Source of the DNA: Methylococcaceae bacterium
GTDB taxonomy: Bacteria > Pseudomonadota > Gammaproteobacteria > Methylococcales > Methylomonadaceae
Length of the DNA: 38,431 nt
Direction of reading: 5' to 3'
Assembly: GCA_024636875.1 (NCBI GenBank)
Contig: JAGXGJ010000051.1
Span: 1-38,431, forward strand
In this document: piece after piece, positions 22,652 to 31,259 of the stretch
Layout: each line of letters opens with the position of its first letter
Position numbering within the stretch: position 1 is the stretch's first letter
Made by a program: the position numbers and the translations under genes
Notes under the pieces: generated by a model
The model's input: only the letters and a program-made list of their open reading frames with translations
What the model was told of the DNA's origin: nothing
The model's database searches: none

Positions 22652-24709
22652 ATGATGAACGACACTGTAAACGCTGCCGATAGGGACAGAAGTCTGGATA
22701 CCTTATTAAACCAAAGTTTTGCCGGTAAAGTCGTGCGCAAGGATTTAACCAAGCTGATCAAGGAAGGCGCCAATGTGCCGGTTTATGTGCTGGAATATTT
22801 GCTTGGGATGTATTGTGCCAGTGATGATGAAGAAACCATTCAGGCAGGCTTGAAGAACGTTAAGCGCATTTTGGCGGATAACTATGTCCGGCCTGATGAA
22901 GCCGAGAAGGTCAAATCCAAAATCAGGGAAAGTGGCAGTTACAAGGTGATTGATAAAGTCACCGTTAAGCTTAATGAACGGCGTGATGTCTATGAAGCCA
23001 TCTTGTCCAATCTGGGTGTCAAAGGCGTTGAAATTTCTGACCGCACCGTTAAAGATTATGAAAAACTGTTGGCCGGGGGTATCTGGTGCATTATTACTCT
23101 GAAGTATTATTTTGAAGAGGGTCAGGCCGGATCGCCTTTTCAAGTCACTGAATTAAAACCCATCCAAATGCCGAATATGGATATGGACGTCTTGTTTGAA
23201 GGGCGCAAAGCGTTTGATAGTAAGCAATGGCTGGATGTGTTGCTGCGTTCCACCGGCATGGAACCAATGCATTTTAATGAACGGGCAAAATGGCATCTGC
23301 TGGCACGGATGATTCCCTTCGTTGAGAATAATTATAATGTCTGCGAATTGGGTCCACGCGGCACCGGAAAAAGTCATATTTATAAGGAAGTCAGCCCCAA
23401 CAGTATTTTGATTTCCGGTGGTCAAACAACCGTCGCCAATCTTTTTTATAATCTGGGCAGGCAATCGATTGGTCTGGTTGGCTTATGGGATGTCGTGGCT
23501 TTCGATGAAGTGGCCGGTATCTCGTTTAAGGATAAAGACGGCATCCAGATTATGAAAGACTTTATGGCCTCCGGTTCATTCGCCAGAGGCCGCGATTCGA
23601 TTGTGGCTTCCGCCAGTATGGTGTTTGTCGGCAATATCAATCAATCCGTTGATACCCTGGTTAAAACCAGTCACTTATTAACGCCCTTTCCGGATGTGAT
23701 GATTGATACCGCGTTTTTTGACCGATTCCATGCGTATATTCCCGGCTGGGAAATTCCCAAAATGCGGCCGGAGTTTTTTACTAATCAATATGGTTTGATT
23801 GTCGATTATCTGGCCGAGTTTATGCGGGAAATGCGTAAACGCAGTTTTTCCGATGCCATCGATAAATATTTCAAGCTGGGCAATAACCTGAATCAACGCG
23901 ATACCATTGCTGTCAGGCGCACGGTATCGGGTTTATTAAAGCTGCTCTATCCCCATGGTGAATACGACAAGGCAGCCGTGGCTCAATGCCTTGAGTATGC
24001 GCTGGAAACCCGTCGCCGCGTTAAGGAACAATTAAAAAAGATCGGCGGCATGGAGTTTTTCGACGTGCATTTCAGCTATATCGATCAGGACACCATGGAA
24101 GAGAAGTTTGTGAATGTCCCCGAGCAAGGAGGCGATAAGCTGATTCCGGAAGGTACTTTAAAGCCGGGTGTATTGCATACCATTTCCCAAGGGGTAAAAG
24201 GTCATTTGGGCCTGTTCAGAATTGAAACCCAAATGACAGCGGGTAATGGTAAACTGAATCTTTCCGGTTTTGGCAGCAACACCCAGGCTAAAGAAGCCAT
24301 TAAAGTTGGATTTGATTTCTATAAAGGCAATATTTCCAGAGTCAGCGGTTCGGCAAAAGCCGCAGATCACGACTATCATTTGCATCTAATCGAATTGCAC
24401 AACAGCGGCCCCTCGCAGAGTTTAACTATGGCGGGGTTTGTTGCCTTTTGCTCAGGCGTTCTTAATAAATCGATCCAAAGTCAGATGGTTATTCTAGGCA
24501 CCATGACGCTAGGCGGAAATATTATCCCGGTTGAAAATTTGGCGGAAACCCTGCAAATGGCGTTTGATTCCGGAGCCAAACGCATATTATTACCGATGGC
24601 CAGTGTCAGTGATATTCCAACCGTCAGAGGCGAATTATTCGCCAAATTCCAAACCAGTTTTTATTCTGACCCGGTTGATGCTGTGTTTAAGGCGCTGGGG
24701 GCTGAGTAA
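22652..24709 (+). CDS. brxL: BREX protein BrxL (Lon-like AAA+ ATPase)
   Basis: A 685-residue BrxL. It carries ELGPRGTGKSHIYKEVSP (Walker A) near residue 233 and VVAFDEVAGISF (Walker B) near 280. A C-terminal Lon-protease-like domain follows, with NSGPSQSLTMAGFVAFCSG near 586 and GNIIPVENLAETL. BrxL has been described as an MCM-like ring ATPase that binds DNA and is needed for phage restriction rather than for host methylation. Length is typical. The start ATG follows the pglZ stop by 5 bases (a second ATG is 3 bases later). It is the last BREX gene. Confidence 0.95.
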   Translation: MMNDTVNAADRDRSLDTLLNQSFAGKVVRKDLTKLIKEGANVPVYVLEYLLGMYCASDDEETIQAGLKNVKRILADNYVRPDEAEKVKSKIRESGSYKVIDKVTVKLNERRDVYEAILSNLGVKGVEISDRTVKDYEKLLAGGIWCIITLKYYFEEGQAGSPFQVTELKPIQMPNMDMDVLFEGRKAFDSKQWLDVLLRSTGMEPMHFNERAKWHLLARMIPFVENNYNVCELGPRGTGKSHIYKEVSPNSILISGGQTTVANLFYNLGRQSIGLVGLWDVVAFDEVAGISFKDKDGIQIMKDFMASGSFARGRDSIVASASMVFVGNINQSVDTLVKTSHLLTPFPDVMIDTAFFDRFHAYIPGWEIPKMRPEFFTNQYGLIVDYLAEFMREMRKRSFSDAIDKYFKLGNNLNQRDTIAVRRTVSGLLKLLYPHGEYDKAAVAQCLEYALETRRRVKEQLKKIGGMEFFDVHFSYIDQDTMEEKFVNVPEQGGDKLIPEGTLKPGVLHTISQGVKGHLGLFRIETQMTAGNGKLNLSGFGSNTQAKEAIKVGFDFYKGNISRVSGSAKAADHDYHLHLIELHNSGPSQSLTMAGFVAFCSGVLNKSIQSQMVILGTMTLGGNIIPVENLAETLQMAFDSGAKRILLPMASVSDIPTVRGELFAKFQTSFYSDPVDAVFKALGAE

Positions 24710-24787
24710 TTTGAGCAAAATAGTGCACAAGCCATGGAACTCCACTCACTATCACGAAAACTGAACGAATCGGTGATGTGCCGTTTA

Positions 24788-24822
24788 CGGTGAGATATGA
24801 GTTAGCGTGCAAAGTCTCACCG
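24788..24822. terminator. Possible bidirectional terminator
   Basis: CGGTGAGA and TCTCACCG form an 8-bp stem with a 19-base loop in the gap between brxL and the convergent flavoprotein gene. There is no T-run, so it is a weak candidate. Confidence 0.35.
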
Positions 24823-24907
24823 CCATTAATTTAAGCCCTCTTTCCATAGGTTTGTCTGTTGCGTGTGATTTCACTAACTTTATAGCAGTGGTACAAAGCC
24901 AGCACAC

Positions 24908-26086
24908 TTACGCATACTGCCCCGCGCACCATGCAGATGACCATGCCCACTGAAAATTGTAGCCGCCCAGCCAGCCGGTAACATCGACCACTTCACCGAT
25001 GAAATAAAGCCCGGGAACCTTTTTACTTTCCATTGTTTTAGAAGAAAGTTCATCACAGTCTACGCCGCCCACAGTAACTTCAGCGGTACGATAACCTTCG
25101 GTGCCGTTGGGTTTAATTGTCCACTTGTGCAACTGATCTGCAACCTGTTGAATCTGACGGTCAGATAAATCGGGCATCGAAATGTTCAATAACTCATCAG
25201 GCAGCAAACAGCTGATCAATCGTTTGGGTAAATAGCTATCCAAAATCGTTCTTAAGGTGTTCTTTAATTTTTGCTGGCGTAAGGATTTCAGCTCAGTTTC
25301 TAAATTAACCTGGGGCAACAGGTTTATCACCACGGCTTCTCCTGCCCGCCAGTAGGATGAAATCTGCAAAACAGCAGGGCCGCTCAGTCCACGATGTGTA
25401 AACAAAATATTTTCATTAAAAATCTGCCGTTTATTGCTGACGATGCAAGGCACGGCAATGCCTGATAAAGGTGAAAATTTTTCCTTATCTTCCGGTTGCA
25501 GGGTAAAAGGCACCAGACCTGCGCGGGTTGGCAATACATTAATGCCAAATTGCCCTGCTATTTTGTAACCCAGCGGCGTGGCGCCCATTTTCGATATTGA
25601 TAATCCGCCTGTCGCAATGACTAAAGACTGGCCAATTACAGTACCATGATCGGTTTTCAGCTGAAACCGATTAGTTACCTGCTCAATGCTTTCTATATGG
25701 GTGTTCAGTTGCACGACCACGCCGGCATCAGCGCATTCAGCCAGCAACATATTTAGAATATCTTTAGCACTATCGTTGCAAAACAACTGGCCGTGATCTC
25801 TTTCATGGTAGGGGATTTGATAGCGTGAAACTAAAGCCAGAAAATCCCACTGGCTATAACGGCTGAGTGCAGACTTGCAAAAATGCGGATTGTTTGAAAT
25901 AAAGTTATCGGGATCGATAGCATGATTAGTGAAATTACATCGGCCGCCGCCGGACATCAGAATTTTTTTTCCGGCCTTGTTGGCATGATCCAGAACAATC
26001 ACTTTCCGGTCCCGCTTGCCCGCTTCAATAGCACACATCAAACCCGATGCGCCTGCCCCGATAATGATGACATCGGTTTCAGTCAT
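24908..26086 (-). CDS. HI0933 family flavoprotein (NAD(P)/FAD-dependent oxidoreductase)
   Basis: A 392-residue flavoprotein of the HI0933/YhiN family (BaiN-type), whose physiological role is mostly unknown. The FAD site DVIIIGAGASGLMCAIEAGKR is at the N-terminus, followed by MSGGGRCNFTN, which is characteristic. GYRTAEVTVGGVDCDELSSKTME and GLYFIGEVVDVTGWLGGYNFQ close the fold. I use the ATG at 26086 (MTETDVIII) rather than the track start at 26125, since it puts the FAD motif close to the N-terminus as in homologues. It is transcribed towards the BREX locus. Confidence 0.9.
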   Translation of the reverse strand: MTETDVIIIGAGASGLMCAIEAGKRDRKVIVLDHANKAGKKILMSGGGRCNFTNHAIDPDNFISNNPHFCKSALSRYSQWDFLALVSRYQIPYHERDHGQLFCNDSAKDILNMLLAECADAGVVVQLNTHIESIEQVTNRFQLKTDHGTVIGQSLVIATGGLSISKMGATPLGYKIAGQFGINVLPTRAGLVPFTLQPEDKEKFSPLSGIAVPCIVSNKRQIFNENILFTHRGLSGPAVLQISSYWRAGEAVVINLLPQVNLETELKSLRQQKLKNTLRTILDSYLPKRLISCLLPDELLNISMPDLSDRQIQQVADQLHKWTIKPNGTEGYRTAEVTVGGVDCDELSSKTMESKKVPGLYFIGEVVDVTGWLGGYNFQWAWSSAWCAGQYA

Positions 26087-26253
26087 GACCGCACTCACAC
26101 AAAAAGTGTCAACTATACTCCACATTGCTTTAATCTCTGTAACTGATGCTATGCGTGACCAATGGGAAGGTACGAATAACGTGTGACATCGATCTATAAA
26201 ACTAAAAAAAGTGATAAATCAGTAAAACTCATAGGCTGACTGCTGTTTTTTTG

Positions 26254-26259
26254 TATAAT
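26254..26259 (+). promoter_or_regulatory. Probable -10 box for nadK
   Basis: A perfect TATAAT stands 29 bases before the nadK start, after a T-run. No good -35 box is visible at the normal distance. Confidence 0.4.
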
Positions 26260-26287
26260 CAAACGCTTTACCGGTTGTTATTCAACA

Positions 26288-27172
26288 ATGCAAACTCCCT
26301 TTAAGACGATAGGTATCATAGGCAAACCCAGTGACCCAGGCATTGCTGAGACTTTGAACGGGCTTTACGATTATTTAACACAACATCAATATACCGTTTA
26401 TGTTGCTGAAGATAGTGTAGATTTTATTAAATATCAATCTGTTGACTCGTATTCGATAGAAACATTGGGACAGCATTGTGATCTGGTCATCGCTGTGGGG
26501 GGTGATGGAACTTTTTTAGCCGCCGCCCGCGCCATCGTCGAAGATGACATTCCTTTAATCGGCATTAACCTGGGACGCGTAGGTTTTCTTGTCGATATAT
26601 CTCCTAACGAACTGCCGGCAAAATTGCACCACATCCTTCAAGGCCACTACACGCAAGAGAAACGCTATTTATTGCGGGCGAAAATCATCCGCGACAACCA
26701 GGTTATTCACGAAGAAACCGCCGTCAATGAAGTGGCTATCCATCGCTGGGTAACGCCCAGCATGATTGAAATCGTGACAAAAATTGATAATGTTTTTTTA
26801 AATTCACAACGCTCTGACGGCTTGATTATTTCCACGCCGACCGGATCAACAGCCTATTCCTTGTCAGCCGGTGGTCCGATTCTGTATCCTTCATTAAACG
26901 CCCTGGTATTGGTGCCGCTGAATCCTCATACTTTTTCAAATCGCCCGATAGTGATTCATGATTCTGCTGAAATTGAAATCAGCTTTTGCCAAACCAAACA
27001 AATCAATGCCCTGGTGACTTGTGATCATATTGAAATTCCTGACGTATTGATCAGCGACAAGATTTTGATTAAAAAAGACCCAAAACCGATTAGAATTTTG
27101 CATCCTGAAGATCATGACTTCTTCCAAATCCTCAGGAACAAATTAAACTGGAGCAGCGGCAATCACAGTTAA
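26288..27172 (+). CDS. nadK: NAD kinase
   Basis: A 294-residue ATP-NAD kinase that makes NADP from NAD. The catalytic VGGDGTFLAAAR is at about residues 76-87, then INLGRVGFLVDI, NEVAIHRW and the substrate-binding DGLIISTPTGSTAYSLSAGGPI. The length and order of motifs match the E. coli enzyme. It is followed by recN after 2 bases, a common pairing in Gammaproteobacteria. Confidence 0.95.
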   Translation: MQTPFKTIGIIGKPSDPGIAETLNGLYDYLTQHQYTVYVAEDSVDFIKYQSVDSYSIETLGQHCDLVIAVGGDGTFLAAARAIVEDDIPLIGINLGRVGFLVDISPNELPAKLHHILQGHYTQEKRYLLRAKIIRDNQVIHEETAVNEVAIHRWVTPSMIEIVTKIDNVFLNSQRSDGLIISTPTGSTAYSLSAGGPILYPSLNALVLVPLNPHTFSNRPIVIHDSAEIEISFCQTKQINALVTCDHIEIPDVLISDKILIKKDPKPIRILHPEDHDFFQILRNKLNWSSGNHS

Positions 27173-27174
27173 CT

Positions 27175-28890
27175 ATGCTAGTAAACCTTAATATCAATGA
27201 CCTGGCAGTAGTCAAATCACTCGATCTCGACCTGCAGAAAGGCATGTCGGTGCTTACCGGCGAAACCGGTGCTGGTAAATCTATTTTATTAACCGCTTTA
27301 GGCCTTGCACTGGGCGATAGAGCCGATTCCGGCTATGTCCGTCCTGAATGTAAACGCGCCGAAGTTAATCTTGAATTTGATTTGGCCGATGCACCTGGGG
27401 CGCAAGAATGGTTGAAAGAAAATGAACTGGATGATGAGCAAAACTGTTTAATCCGGCGTATTGTCAATCAGGATGGACGCTCAAAAGCTTACATCAACAA
27501 CCGCCCGGTTACCTTGCAGTTTTTACAGGAACTGAGTGAAAAACTTGTTGAGATTCATGGCCAACATGCCCACCTGACGTTGCTAAATAGTGATGAGCAG
27601 CGCCGTTTACTGGACGCCTATGCAAAAAACCAGAGCCTTCTGGATCGGGTAAACGTCTGTTATAAACACTGGCAGCTTGCCCATAAGGAACTCGCAAGCC
27701 TGATTAAAGCCAGCGCAGACCAAACTGAACGCGAAGAATTGCTGCGTTACCAGATCGAAGAATTACAGCAATTGGACCTGGCGAATTTCAGTTATTCTTC
27801 CGTTTCGGAAGAACACAGCAAACTGGCCAATCTGGGGCAGATTTTAAGCACAGGCAAGGCCCAGGTCGATCTGCTCTATGAAGGCGACCCGCAATCGGTC
27901 AATCAAATGCTTAGTCACAGCGTCAGCGAATTGACTTATATTGCCCGGTTCGCACCGGAATTAACGGATATATGCAATCTGTTATCGGAGGCCCAGATTC
28001 AAACAGAAGAAGCCGCCATTCAATTACGCCGTTTTCTCGAATCCCAGGAAGTCGATCCCCAACGTATGGAGGTGCTGGAAAACCAGATTGGTGTTATTCA
28101 GAGCCTTAGCCGCAAACATCACGTTACCCCGGATGAACTGCCTGAACTGGTAGGCATACTTGAAGCTGAACTCGATGGACTGACCCACAGCGGTGAACGC
28201 ATCGAAACGCTAAAAGCCGATACCGCCCAGTTGCTCGCCCAATACGATCAGCTCACTGCGCAACTGTCCGAACAACGCCGTCAAACCGGTCAGAAATTAC
28301 AACAACAGATTTCTACCATGATTAAAGAACTGGGCATGCCGCAAGGCGAGTTTTTGGTTGATATTACCGCTTTGGATACCGATATTCCGAAACTGAACGG
28401 CAGGGATAAAATCGAATTTTTAGTCAGCGCCAATCCCGGACTTCCACCCAAACCGCTGGCTAAAGTAGCTTCAGGGGGTGAATTATCGCGCATCAGTTTG
28501 GCGATTCAGGTTACGACGTCCAATGATAAAACCACGCCTAGCCTCATTTTTGATGAAGTGGATTCAGGTATAGGCGGCGGTGTTGCTGAAATTGTCGGGC
28601 AAAAACTTCGCAGTTTGAGCCACAACCGGCAAGTCATGTGCGTCACTCATTTACCGCAAGTTGCCGCGCAAGCGCATCATCATCTCTATGTTGAAAAGAA
28701 CAACAAAACCGATATAACTTCTTCCCATGTCAGGCTATTGAATGATGAAGAACGCGTTGAAGAAATTGCCCGAATGCTAGGAGGCGTTACCATCACCGTC
28801 AATACGCTGGCGCATGCCAAAGAAATGTTATGTCAATCCACTTCCGGTGCACAACCGGAAGGTACAACCTCAGGAAACCAAAAACAATGA
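27175..28890 (+). CDS. recN: DNA repair protein RecN
   Basis: A 571-residue SMC-like ATPase for double-strand break repair. Walker A TGETGAGKSILLTALGLALG is near residues 27-46. A long charged coiled-coil follows (about 160-365), then the signature AKVASGGELSRISLAIQ and Walker B SLIFDEVDSGIGG, and the C-terminal VMCVTHLPQVAAQAHHH. Length is usual (about 555). It starts 2 bases after the nadK stop and ends overlapping the next gene by ATGA. Confidence 0.95.
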   Translation: MLVNLNINDLAVVKSLDLDLQKGMSVLTGETGAGKSILLTALGLALGDRADSGYVRPECKRAEVNLEFDLADAPGAQEWLKENELDDEQNCLIRRIVNQDGRSKAYINNRPVTLQFLQELSEKLVEIHGQHAHLTLLNSDEQRRLLDAYAKNQSLLDRVNVCYKHWQLAHKELASLIKASADQTEREELLRYQIEELQQLDLANFSYSSVSEEHSKLANLGQILSTGKAQVDLLYEGDPQSVNQMLSHSVSELTYIARFAPELTDICNLLSEAQIQTEEAAIQLRRFLESQEVDPQRMEVLENQIGVIQSLSRKHHVTPDELPELVGILEAELDGLTHSGERIETLKADTAQLLAQYDQLTAQLSEQRRQTGQKLQQQISTMIKELGMPQGEFLVDITALDTDIPKLNGRDKIEFLVSANPGLPPKPLAKVASGGELSRISLAIQVTTSNDKTTPSLIFDEVDSGIGGGVAEIVGQKLRSLSHNRQVMCVTHLPQVAAQAHHHLYVEKNNKTDITSSHVRLLNDEERVEEIARMLGGVTITVNTLAHAKEMLCQSTSGAQPEGTTSGNQKQ

Positions 28891-29918
28891 CTCGATTTCC
28901 AGCCGAATGGGAAAAACAATCCGCCGTATTAATCGCCTGGCCGCATATAACAGGCGACTTCAGCAATCGACTAGCAAGTGTAGAACAATCCTACAGCGTT
29001 ATTGCCGATACTATTACCCAATATCAACGACTCATTATCGTCTGCCGGGATGATAGCCATCAGCAACATATTCAAACCTTGATAAGCAATCACGACCATA
29101 TCGACTTCATCCACGCCGCCGTTAATGACATCTGGGTTAGAGATACGGTTTTTCTTAGCGTAAAGCAGGATGGTGAAATTTCACACATCAACTTTCTTTT
29201 CAACGGCTGGGGCGAAAAATACCAGCATCAGAACGACAATGCGCTAAATCACAAGCTGTTAAACGCCAAACCCTTTAAAGGCAATGCCTACAAGGACATC
29301 GATTTTATCCTGGAAGGCGGCAGTGTTGACAGTGACGGTATTGATACTATCCTGACAACCAAACAATGCCTGCTAAACCCCAATAGAAACAAGGGCCTGA
29401 CGCAAGAGGAAATTGAACAGCAACTGTTCCAGCATTTAGGTACGAAGCGGGTATTCTGGCTGGATCAGGAAAATCTGTCCGGTGATGATACCGATGCCCA
29501 CATCGACACCCTGGCCCGTTTCTGTTCAGCCAATACCATTGCCTATACCAGTTGCGACGATGCTGATGACCTGCACTATACGAACTTGAAATACATGGAA
29601 AGACAATTACAGGAATTCAGAACCCAGGAAAGTGATCCGTATCATTTAGTCCCGTTGCCGCTGCCAAAACCGATATATGATGAAGAAGGACAGCAATTAC
29701 CCGCCAATTACGCCAACTTTTTGATCATCAATCATGCTGTCATGGTTCCGGCCTATGGTGATCCGATGGACGAAATCGCTCTGCAACGATTGGCTGAGTG
29801 TTTTCCTCAGCATGAAATCATCCCGATACCTTGCGGGCCGCTGGTGTATCAATACGGCAGTTTGCATTGCATGACCATGCAGTTTCCTGAAGGGATTGTG
29901 GGGGTTGTTGGTTTATAA
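28887..29918 (+). CDS. Agmatine deiminase family protein
   Basis: A 343-residue member of the peptidylarginine/agmatine deiminase family (PF04371), which turns agmatine into N-carbamoylputrescine. MTRFPAEWEKQSAVLIAWPH opens the fold. WVRDTVFLSV, LEGGSVDSDGIDTIL and DTDAHIDTLARF carry the guanidine-binding and catalytic Asp/His residues, and YGSLHCMTMQFPEG near the end has the catalytic Cys. I take the ATG overlapping the recN stop (ATGA) rather than the track start at 28830, which is inside recN. Substrate specificity is by family only. Confidence 0.88.
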   Translation: MTRFPAEWEKQSAVLIAWPHITGDFSNRLASVEQSYSVIADTITQYQRLIIVCRDDSHQQHIQTLISNHDHIDFIHAAVNDIWVRDTVFLSVKQDGEISHINFLFNGWGEKYQHQNDNALNHKLLNAKPFKGNAYKDIDFILEGGSVDSDGIDTILTTKQCLLNPNRNKGLTQEEIEQQLFQHLGTKRVFWLDQENLSGDDTDAHIDTLARFCSANTIAYTSCDDADDLHYTNLKYMERQLQEFRTQESDPYHLVPLPLPKPIYDEEGQQLPANYANFLIINHAVMVPAYGDPMDEIALQRLAECFPQHEIIPIPCGPLVYQYGSLHCMTMQFPEGIVGVVGL

Positions 29919-29934
29919 AGCGCTGAATGGATTT

Positions 29935-29968
29935 GTGCTGGACGGGTTTTGTAAACCCCGCCCAGCAC
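29935..29968. terminator. Long hairpin after the agmatine deiminase gene
   Basis: GTGCTGGACGGGTTT pairs with AAACCCCGCCCAGCAC with one mismatch and one bulge, and a three-base loop. It starts 17 bases after the stop codon. It lacks a T-run but is likely the transcript end of the nadK-recN-deiminase operon. Confidence 0.5.
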
Positions 29969-30122
29969 TATTGAAAGGACTATTGAATTCACTGATGAAG
30001 TAAGCGCATCTGAGCTAAAAGCTGTTGCGAAAGCACTCAAAATACTCGATACTTCAAATTTGACTGGCCTGGTCCAAAAGCAGAATAACCAGACCGGGGT
30101 CAAAACTTTTGGAGGCTACTAA
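29955..30122 (+). pseudogene. Possible ORF remnant without start codon
   Basis: An open frame of 55 codons reads EFTDEVSASELKAVAKALKI and ends QNNQTGVKTFGGY before a stop at 30120. It has protein-like composition but no usable start codon after the upstream stop. It could be the 3' end of a lost gene. Its last bases hold the GGAGG ribosome site of the next gene. Coding status is doubtful. Confidence 0.3.
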
Positions 30123-30125
30123 TTT

Positions 30126-30425
30126 ATGAAAAAAACGATTTTTTTAGGATTGTCCCTGGCTGTCATAGGGTTAAATCCTGTTATTGTATCTGCTGTAACC
30201 GACAGCAAATACCCGGCCGCAGATTTCGAGCCCAGCGTTATATACATTGATAAGGATGTAGTGGCTAAAGGTCAGTCTCAAAATGAATCCGACCCAAAAT
30301 ACCCGGCTTCAAACTTCACTCCTACCGTTATCTTTGTTGACGAGCAGTTAATCGATCAATCTCAAGCTGAATCTGATCCAAAATATCCCGCTGCCTACTT
30401 CAAGCCAAAAGTTATTTATCCGTGA
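30126..30425 (+). CDS. Small secreted protein with three KYPA repeats
   Basis: A 99-residue protein of unknown family. The first 22 residues (MKKTIFLGLSLAVIGLNPVI...) form a signal peptide with probable cleavage after VSA, so it is exported to the periplasm or beyond. The mature part consists of three repeats of about 26 residues with the pattern D.KYPA..F.P.VI..D: DSKYPAADFEPSVIYID, DPKYPASNFTPTVIFVD and DPKYPAAYFKPKVIYP. GGAGG lies 10 bases before the start. No catalytic motif is seen; the regular repeat suggests binding or a structural role. Confidence 0.75.
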   Translation: MKKTIFLGLSLAVIGLNPVIVSAVTDSKYPAADFEPSVIYIDKDVVAKGQSQNESDPKYPASNFTPTVIFVDEQLIDQSQAESDPKYPAAYFKPKVIYP

Positions 30426-30509
30426 TTTATTGCTGATTATAAATTGACAAAAATGGGGATAAATTTTCTATTATATTGATTTAGGTGTTGCAGTTCTTAA
30501 AGCTTATCA

Positions 30510-31124
30510 ATGAATAAAACATGGTTAACGATATTTTTTTCGGTACTGATATGGTCAGTTATAAATCCAAAAGATTATCTGACCTGGTTGCTTGAAACAG
30601 CGCCGGCAACAATTGCATTTATTGTTCTGATAGCGACTCGTTCACGATTTCCACTAACAAATCTGGCTTATGCTTTGATCCTGTTTCACAGCATCTTATT
30701 AATGATAGGCGGGCATTACACTTACGCAGAAGTTCCTCTGTTTGACTGGATTAAGAACCTATTTAATCTTGAACGCAATAATTACGATAAACTTGCACAT
30801 TTTGCACAAGGTTTTGTACCTGCAATCATTGCCCGGGAAATCATAATCAGAAACCATGTTGTAACTAATACAAGTTGGCTTAATTTTTTCGTTATCTGCA
30901 TCTGCCTGGCAATCAGTGCCTTTTACGAGCTTATAGAATGGTGTGTTGCGATAGTAAGCAAGGAAGCCGCTGATGCATTTTTAGGCACTCAGGGCTACAT
31001 TTGGGATACGCAATCAGATATGGCCTATGCGTTATTGGGTGCAATGGTAGCGCTAGTTTCCTTAAACCGCACTCATGACAGACTAATTAGCAAGTTAATC
31101 ACTAAACCTCGGTCATTCAATTAA
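30510..31124 (+). CDS. DUF2238 family membrane protein (YjdF-like)
   Basis: A 204-residue integral membrane protein with about five or six hydrophobic segments. GHYTYAEVPLFDW, YDKLAHFAQGFVPAIIARE and SAFYELIEWCVAIV are hallmarks of the DUF2238/YjdF family, and the later LGTQGYIWDTQSDMAYALLGA closes it. Function is unknown. Length is normal. A strong hairpin (31147-31192) follows. Confidence 0.85.
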   Translation: MNKTWLTIFFSVLIWSVINPKDYLTWLLETAPATIAFIVLIATRSRFPLTNLAYALILFHSILLMIGGHYTYAEVPLFDWIKNLFNLERNNYDKLAHFAQGFVPAIIAREIIIRNHVVTNTSWLNFFVICICLAISAFYELIEWCVAIVSKEAADAFLGTQGYIWDTQSDMAYALLGAMVALVSLNRTHDRLISKLITKPRSFN

Positions 31125-31146
31125 AATCGCTCGAAAAAATATACCA

Positions 31147-31192
31147 CCACAGCTTCACAGAGTATAAAGAAGAGTAATCTGTGAATCTGTGG
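31147..31192. terminator. Hairpin between convergent genes
   Basis: CCACAG-C-TTCACAGA pairs with TCTGTGAA-T-CTGTGG over 14 base pairs with one mismatch and a 16-base loop. It lies between the ends of the DUF2238 gene and glgC and probably terminates one or both. No T-run. Confidence 0.5.
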
Positions 31193-31259
31193 CGGCTTGC
31201 GGCCGTAATGCCGGACAACGAAACAGCTGTTGCCCGACCTGCAAGGCTTACTTCAGCCA

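Larger units (their letters stand above)
6255..24709 (+). other. Type 1 BREX defence locus with nested TA and ATPase/Toprim modules
   Basis: The gene order brxA-brxB-brxC-pglX-pglZ-brxL defines type 1 BREX, an anti-phage system that methylates host DNA and stops replication of unmodified phage. All genes are on the + strand, mostly with overlapping or closely spaced ends. Two accessory cargo groups lie inside it: TA genes before and within pglX (11297-15046), and an ATPase/Toprim pair (18134-20028). The locus sits between lpdA and the HI0933/nadK/recN genes. No integrase or tRNA end is visible. Confidence 0.95.
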
